From Nageia nagi (taxonomy: Eukaryota; Pinophyta): a stretch of DNA of 64,000 nucleotides. Positions 57,148 through 64,000 of the stretch are shown here, one piece after another. A program made the translations under genes and the position numbers. The notes beneath the pieces were generated by a model. It was not told the origin of the DNA and searched no databases. It saw nothing but the letters and a program-made list of their open reading frames with translations. The stretch spans positions 180,668,001 to 180,732,000 of the forward strand of contig JBITNC010000001.1 in assembly GCA_050084985.1 (NCBI GenBank), read 5' to 3'. Within the stretch, counting starts at the first letter, position 1; each line of letters starts with the position of its first letter.

Positions 57148-58352
57148 TATCCCAAAAATTCCCTATCTCTTTCAGTTTAGTAGTTTTAAAGAGAAAATAA
57201 ATGAGTTTGGCTGTAGAAGGTAGTTTGATGTGAAGAAGACCTGAAATAACATGTTGGCCAGATTTTTAAGCATTTTTGGCAGATTCGTTGGGCAGATAAA
57301 GGACAGATTTGGCACTATGCAGACCCACAACAGCTGAAACATTGGAGGTCAAGGCTTGCATATTTAGCATTAAAAAATAATAAATAGCATCTCTAGTTGG
57401 ATGTGACATTCCTATCTAGTTTTGACTTTGGAAATAAAAATAAATAACTCCTTGTGGGATGTGTCAGTCACCTATGCATGTCAGTCACCTAGGCAAGTGG
57501 ACAGTTACTAATTAAATATGACAGACCCACAACAGCTGAAACATTGGAGGTCAAGGCTTGCATATTTAGCATTAAAAAATAATAAATAGCATCTCTAGTT
57601 GGATGTGACATTCCTATCTAGTTTTGACTTTGGAAATAAAAATAAATAACTCCTAGTGGGATGTGTCAGTCACCTATGCATGTCAGTCACCTAGGCAAGT
57701 GGACAGTTACTAATTAAATATGACAGATCTTAGTGGCAAACCACTGTTTAGAATTGAAATAAATGTCCATAAAGTCAACGTTGTCTTAAATAGATTTTAT
57801 TATTTTAAGTTGCTTTCTTAAGGACACATCTCAGCTATTGGATCTTGAGGAGATCAATGACCAAGATGTAATTTCGTTTTTGGAGCTGAGCATAAAAGAA
57901 GAATAGGGTTTCTTTTGGAGTTGTTGGTTTTTTGGAAGAAAACTTTGGAGAGCTTGCATGCTTTTGGGCCTTAGTATTCTGCTAAGGATTTTTCAGGGGA
58001 TTCCCATTAGATCTGATCTAATGGAGGCTTGAGGAGAGGATATGAGAGCTAATACCCATCAACAGTGTTTTGCATGTTTCATGTTCCTGTGTGCAACAAC
58101 AGATCTGAAAGGAAGGCTGGTTCGTTGGGAGGTTGATCTGAAGTCTTTTGGTTAAATCTGTGCTCAACCTCCTCTTCTTGTCCACAACATTCAATTTGCA
58201 TTCAGTTTGAATTGCAGATTATGGTCAGTTATTCTTAATTGATGTAACCTGCACTTTCATGTTCATTGAAAACAAAGAAAAGAATACAAAAATTTAGTTT
58301 GGTTCCTGTTATACTTTGGAGTATTTGTGTTTTCTGTGTTTTGTCTATTTCA
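57143..58352 (+). repeat. 3' LTR of element D with a 202-bp internal duplication
   Basis: 1210 bp, TGTAATATCCC...CTATTTCA. Copies 57321-57522 and 57523-57724 both start AGACCCACAACAGCTGAAAC. The 5' LTR has this segment once. Confidence 0.9.
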
Positions 58353-58357
58353 TTTTC
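58353..58357 (+). repeat. Target-site duplication of element D, right copy (TTTTC)
   Basis: Matches 51349-51353. Confidence 0.88.
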
Positions 58358-59394
58358 CTTCTAAAATGTTATTTATGTGTATCATTGTTTTCCATGTTAA
58401 TGTGGTATTTAAAAAAACTAAGATATATATATTTTTTTTATTTTTTATAAAACACGTTTCCCCTGGCATACCCATTTTAGAGGGGTCATGTTTTCAGGCG
58501 TTCCCGCTTTGGAACCTTGGAAACGTTTCCACATTTAATGCAACCTAGTATAGCAGGCAATTTGTGGTGAGAACTATGGGATTCTGGGAAACCAATCCCT
58601 ACAGCTAAACAGGTGCCATTGTTTGATCAAGACTTGGCTGGGTAACTTATTCTGGTCAAATCTATGGCTTTGATTCTCTTTACTATGAAACATATATGAG
58701 TACACGTATATGAAATGTTTCTTTGTATTGCAATGAAAGCACTCTAAGCTGTTTGGAGGACCTTGTACCTTCTGATTTTTTAGAGCAACTATTTATTGTG
58801 GTTGTAAGTATCGGATCTTTTCATTACATCCATCTGAAAATTATGCTGATCTCTGATTTCCTTGTGCTGGCCTCATTGGTTTTTTTTATGGGCTTCAGCT
58901 GTATAATTTTAATTGAATAAAGCAATCAAAGAAATTCTATGATAATACATTATCAACAAAATCATGGTTTAAAACAATGCCATTTATTTGTCTGTAATTT
59001 CACTGGATTGTATAAAATGTACAGGGCTATAGGAAGGCAGAAGCTCAAATATATAACGTGGCCGGAGACAGTATCATGTAACTTGTCTGGTTACATCCTC
59101 CATGGAAGCAAAGCATATCATGGCTTTCTGGTAATATTGATTTGTGGATATAAATGCGTGTGAAAAGGACCATGTGACGGAGTTTATGTTTGAATACACT
59201 ACAACTTCTTACATTAGAACAGTAACCACCAAATGTTTCTTTTGGGGAAAAATGCTTCTCATAAAAATCATGGGACAAAAAATGGACATCAATTGTACAA
59301 CAAGCTTCTATGGAAAATCTCTAGTAATATAAGCAAATAATGAGAGCACCTAAGATTTAGATCCTGGGAAGGGAATATAAGTCCCGAAGTCAGT
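58358..59394. other. Intergenic stretch without a recognised gene
   Basis: No recognised coding domain. Contains a T-rich run near 58430. Confidence 0.5.
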
Positions 59395-59498
59395 GGATAC
59401 GTGGCTGCTTTGTATAGACGAAAGTCAGCCACCTTTGCACACATATTCACATCAAATAGTATGTTGGTACGCTGTATGTCTTTGTGTATGATGCAGGT
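59395..59498 (-). pseudogene. Protein kinase scrap (subdomains VIb-VII)
   Basis: On the minus strand it reads CIIHKDIQRTNILFDVNMCA then KVADFRLYKAA. This is the receptor-kinase catalytic loop to DFG segment (IIHRDIKxxNILLD...AKVADFGL), with HRD changed to HKD and DFG to DFR. Nothing of the other kinase subdomains is found nearby. It is a non-functional fragment. Confidence 0.65.
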
Positions 59499-59787
59499 AA
59501 TGTAAAGCTGCAAATTTTATTAAAGCAATGTGTTGTAAAATTTTTATTAGTATTATAAAAAATACCTTTAAGACACCAATTATATTCTTAGGAAGAAATT
59601 ACCTTCTGCAGCTTGTTGATTAATATTGAGTCTGCTATGCCAACTAAGTGGTTCATTCTGTTAGCATTTTCAATATCAACATTTTCTTTTAGAAAAAGAA
59701 ATTTATGTATTACCATTGATAAAGAAACTCTTCAATTGAATAAAATCTTAATCACAGTGGTTAGTTTTTCTATGCATTGTTAAGGAC

Positions 59788-60025
59788 AGTTTTCAATTGA
59801 ATCAAATCCTCAAATTCCCCAAAAAAAGATACACTCAGAAACAATTGTAAAAAGAAACAGTACGTACCTTAAAGATGGTCCTTCAAACTTTCACGTTGCT
59901 GAGGTTAGTTTTCAATTGAATCAAATCCTCAAATTCCCAAAAAAAAAATACACCCAGAAACAAGTGTAAAAGAAACAGTATGTATTATAAAGATGGTTCT
60001 TCAAACTTCCAATATTCTTATACTA
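59788..60025. repeat. 119-bp tandem duplication
   Basis: Copies start at 59788 and 59907 with AGTTTTCAATTGAATCAAAT, and each contains GAAACAGTA and AAAGATGGT(C/T)CTTCAAACTT. Confidence 0.85.
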
Positions 60026-60389
60026 ATGCAACTGGTTCTTTACATTAGCCACCAAGAATTACAAAACAGCTCTATTTTCATGTGTTTCACAAAGCAACGC
60101 TAAGAAATACCCATGGTTCAATCAAAGTTAAATTATATAAGAAAATATTTCATTATTAAAGAGAATAAGTTATTTTTTTAATCAAAATTTGAAATAGTTT
60201 CTTATTTAAATAGAAGTGGTATTCTTTATAAACATGAAAAATACTTTTAATTCCGATATTAATTAAATATTATGTTGATTGTATTTTGCATGTAATGAAG
60301 TATTAAGTTTAGATAGAAACTTATTTTTAGTTTTAATTTTTGTTTATGTCATATTGTCACCCAATATGATGTTAACATGAAATAATAAG

Positions 60390-61545
60390 TTGATTGTCAA
60401 AGTTTTTAAATGAATAATTTAAAAGTTTGTATTAGAAATTATTTTGAACTTTATTCTTTATTTTTGTAGTTTGATTTTATATTTCATGTGTCTAATTTAT
60501 ATCACATCAAAACTATTTATAATAATTTGTTAAAACTATTGAAATTGTCATTTTTTAATTTGTACAATGTCACTAATCTATGTGTAGATTTTTGTGTGTC
60601 ACAATGTTAAAATTAATCATTTTCATTATATACAATAAAAAAATTCAATTCTTATTTTTAATTCAAACGTAATAAAAACATGATTATTATTATTTATTGT
60701 AGGATGGTTAAAATAAATAAAATGGATTAAATTTAAAATATTTATGCTTGTAATAAATTTTATTAAATGGATTATGTGAATAGAGAAAATAATATTATGT
60801 CAATAAATAAAAAATTAATTTACTTCTTTAAGGTTTGTGTCTTAGAACTTTTGTTGTTAATTTTGTGTTTATTTTTTTTTATATATTTTAAACTTTAATA
60901 TTTGAAACTATATTTTTTTAATGAATAATTTAAATTTTGAATTAGAAATCATTTTGAACTTCATTCTTTATTTTTCTAATGTGATTTTGTATTGCATATG
61001 CATCACATCAAGATTAGAGAAAATAATATTATGTCAATAAATAAAAAATTAATTTACTTCTTTAGGATTTGTGTCTTGGACCTTTTGTTGTTAATTTTGT
61101 GTTTATTTTTTTTATATATTTTAAAATTTAATATTTGAAACTATATTTTTTTTAATGAATAATTTAAAATTTGGAATTAGAAATCATTTTGAACTTCATT
61201 CTTTAATTTTGTAATGTGATTTTGTATCACATATGCATCACATCAAGACTTTTTACATTAATTTATTTGTACAATGTCTTTTATTTATATATGTCAATTT
61301 TTTCCATCACAATGTTAAAATTATTTAATTTTATTATTTAAAAAAAAAATTTAATTCTTATTTTTAATTAAATATGATAAAACAATAATTATTATTATTA
61401 TTTGTTGGATGGTTGTAATAAATAATATGGATTAAATTTAAAATTTTCATAACAATAAATGTTATTAATTAGATCATGTGAAAGAGTAAAAAGTATTATG
61501 TAAATAAATAAAAATTAATTTATTTCTTTCCAATGAATATATATA
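60390..61545. repeat. AT-rich nested tandem repeats (707-bp and 234-bp periods)
   Basis: A 234-bp unit is duplicated (60782-61015 and 61016 onward). A longer register of about 707 bp links TGTACAATGT at 60561 to 61268, with following sequence alike. A third, more diverged part starts near 60405. No coding content. Confidence 0.75.
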
Positions 61546-61934
61546 TATATAGTTAATATTTTGTAACAAAGTTTAAATATTCTTATAATTAATACATTGA
61601 TGCAAAAGTTAAATGTTTTAATGATTATTTAATTTTTTTATTTAAATATATAAATACAAAATAATATTTGTATACTGTGATGATTGGATGCATTTTTTAA
61701 TACAAACTATAATCATATAACTTGCATTTTATATTGAAATAAAAAATAAATGATTTTTAATAGTATAATTTAATATTCAAATTTTATTTATACATGAAAT
61801 TTTTGTTGAATAATTAATGCAATTTAAATTAGTATCAAGATTCAATTTGCTTGTGAAATTGTAGTTTACTTGCTATGTTTTTGCAATTATATTAATGAAT
61901 ATAATTTTATAATTATTGCATATTATAAAATAAA

Positions 61935-62278
61935 ATAAAATTGGAGAGAGGGCGAGAGGTAAGGAGAAAAGGGGAGAGTCGGAGAAAGGAGGTGGAAAGT
62001 GAGTGGAGGGAGAGGGAGAGAGTGGGAGACAAGCATTGGGAGGTGAGGGTGGGTTTGAGAGGGGGAACGAGAGGGGTGGAGGGTTGAAGAGAGGGGAGAG
62101 GAGAGGGAGAGAGTTTGCAAGAGAGGTGGTGTCAGAGTGAAGGGAGAGAGGGGGAGAGTGATAAGGGAAGTAGAGAGGTGGAGGGATGGGAGAGGGTAGG
62201 ACGGGTGGGAGAGTGGAGGGAGAGTGATAAGGGAAGGAGAGAGGTGGAGGGGTTGGGAGAGGGTTAGGGAGGCGAAGA
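61935..62278 (+). repeat. GA-rich purine tract of about 340 bp
   Basis: The plus strand is almost all purines, mainly GGGAGA and GGAGAG words, with few T and very few C, amid very AT-rich DNA. A 66-bp period is visible: GGAGAGTGATAAGGGAAG at 62153 and 62219. Such tracts can form triplexes and bind GAGA-type plant factors; no function is shown here. Confidence 0.85.
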
Positions 62279-64000
62279 TAATTTTAAGTCAATTATAAAG
62301 TTATAAATTGTATATTTTTTCTACAATTAAATTTATAATATAATTTTAACTTTTACATTACTTTTGTATTTTGTATGATGAATGGCTTTTATAGTTTAGT
62401 ATTATGCTAATAATTATATACAATAAAATTTATATTGTATATATATTTAGATCTAGTAGATTTTGGTATTATTTCTACATATTTTGTATTTTTATATTTA
62501 TACTAATTTTAGTATATAGTTTACATTGAATAATGAGTATCTTATATGAGCATTCAATAATTTCTAAAATAGTTGAACTTTTTTTTTAATCAATAACATA
62601 CTACTCATGTCCATTGATTAACATCCTAAAATTTATATTCCAACGATATCATGTGTTTTCATAATTATTGATGTTATCATTATTCATCTAAGGTAATTTT
62701 TTAAATGGTTAACTTTCCTTATCAATAATATACTATTTGTGTTTATTGATTAACATATTAATGTTTGTATTCCATTGGTATTATGTGTTGTTTCGATGAT
62801 TAACACTATCATTAATCATCTAGCATTGACATTATTTGTTTCATCAAACAATGGTTGGTAATGATTTATTCATTTGATAAACCTCATTTATTAATGATCA
62901 TACTTATCCAAATTTGCTTTGATATTATTTGATGATTTATCAACTTGATAATAATTAATTTTATTTTCTTTTTATAACCTATTTTTCCTTGGTGATAAAT
63001 TTATACATGTTTGATGATGATTTATGATTGAACTTTTCCTATTGATGATTAACTTTAATTATTTGGTGATGAAAGTTTTACATATTTGAAGATGACTTGT
63101 TCTATTATGATGATGAACTTTTATTTACTTAGAGTTTGTATTTATTAATCTTTTTACCATGATTAATTATATAAATAAATTTTAAGAAATTCTTGTCAAT
63201 TAGGGTTTTTAGATTGAAAATTATACTTATTAATTAAGCTTTCCACATTGACATTTCTTATATGAATGATATAGATAAAAATATAAAATATCAATCGAAG
63301 TTTGTTTTTTGTATTGTATTACATCATTTCACATGTTACTAGTAAAATTAAGCATTTATATAACTATTGTGGGGCAAGTTGAACTAAGCAGTAATGTGGC
63401 TAAATTTACCTTCACACAACATCAAATCTTCTTAGTAAGTTTCCCTTCAAGGACATGATCATTCAATCATTGAACTATGCCTCAGTCAAACTAACCTGCA
63501 ATGTAACACAATGCAAGGGAAAGACTTAAGCAAATATGCACAAGAATTTGGAGGAAATTGGTAACTTTATTGTACTAAAGAACTTAGTCATTCATGAGTA
63601 CAATTCAAGGGCACCATGCCAACTGATACACCCCATTTATGAGTCAAGCACCATCACTAGTTCTCATAGAATGTTTACATAAGACACAATCCCTCCCTAG
63701 TAGTCGAACCTGTTCATAGACCAAGATGGCCTCTTCATGTCCCATTCCATTAGATAAGCTTGAATACTAGCTAACTATGACTCAAAATAGGATGCCCAAG
63801 TACACATAATTATTCGTCCAATTCCCAACTGATGGAGATGACTCGCTATCCTACTCGCCCTGAATGGTGTGGAAGGCAAAAAGTTAAAGGCTAGCTCTTT
63901 GCTCGTAAACATGCTTGGATTTAAAAGGCTTGAAAGTTTTTGAAAGCTTTAATGTCAGGATTTAGTTGATGGGTGAGGATTGATTATTTCCCATCATATA
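62279..64000. other. AT-rich stretch without a recognised feature
   Basis: Below about 63390 it is mostly simple-composition AT DNA with TTGATGATTTA-like words (62850-63120). From 63390 on, the composition is more balanced and might be an unidentified element, but I see no domain or repeat partner. Confidence 0.5.

Larger units (their letters stand above)
51354..58352 (+). mobile_element. Element D: decayed chromovirus (Ty3/gypsy)
   Basis: LTRs at 51354-52370 and 57143-58352 with TTTTC duplications bound 6999 bp. The order is primer site, Gag with zinc knuckle, protease, reverse transcriptase, RNase H, integrase and chromodomain, which defines a plant chromovirus. Many stops and several frameshifts make it dead. 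The 5' LTR starts TA where the 3' LTR has TG. The 3' LTR is longer by a 202-bp tandem duplication. Confidence 0.93.

Noticed and set aside
61923-62120. A Leu/Ser/Pro-rich frame opposite the GA tract
   Set aside because: It only reflects the purine bias of the tract.

Overview
This window is repeat-rich nuclear DNA from a seed plant with a large, transposon-inflated genome. The evidence is stacked LTR retrotransposons of plant Ty3/gypsy and Ty1/copia types, a plant-type bHLH exon set and a plant-type HpcH/HpaI aldolase fragment. The size and nesting would suit a gymnosperm, but I cannot name the species. I see no intact host gene, rRNA, functional tRNA or CRISPR array; everything recognisable is a mobile element or a gene relic.

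Layout. 1-2431 is the 3' end and 3' LTR of a large Tat-like element (family C, second copy). 3328-5639 holds degenerate coding pieces and a possible CACTA-type terminus. 6372-9442 is a broken minus-strand gypsy element (gag plus 5' LTR). From 9443 to 39400 runs a nest. The outermost layer is a gag-only copia-like element. Into it went element C (12430-36456, target duplication GGTAG), which has a gag-protease frame but no reverse transcriptase. Into the leader of C went element B (15265-26930, minus strand, duplication CATAA), a complete gag-pol Tat-like element. Into the RNase H of B went a 2.6-kb gag-only element (18567-21201, duplication AAACT) with LTRs that look identical. LTR divergence falls from outside to inside, as nesting requires.

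After the nest come a solo LTR (39901-40643), a minus-strand gag relic, and a stretch with decayed fragments of unrelated host genes: signal peptidase complex subunit 1-like at 42641, bHLH at 46797, aldolase at 47802. An inverted pair of tRNA-like modules lies at 43883-44133. A decayed chromovirus (element D, 51354-58352, duplication TTTTC) follows, then a protein kinase scrap, AT-rich complex tandem repeats and a 340-bp GA-rich tract.

How the parts relate. B has a full pol set, while C, the innermost element and the outer copia-like element carry only gag or gag-protease and would need enzymes in trans. B and C share terminal bases (TGTAGA..CCT and CAACA), so a B-like integrase is a candidate helper for C. 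The most unusual signals are: an archaeal-type RNase H placed upstream of the reverse transcriptase in B; a pseudoknot-like motif, with stem changes that keep pairing, recurring in the 3' untranslated region of family C; and a long unrecognised N-terminal region ahead of gag in C.
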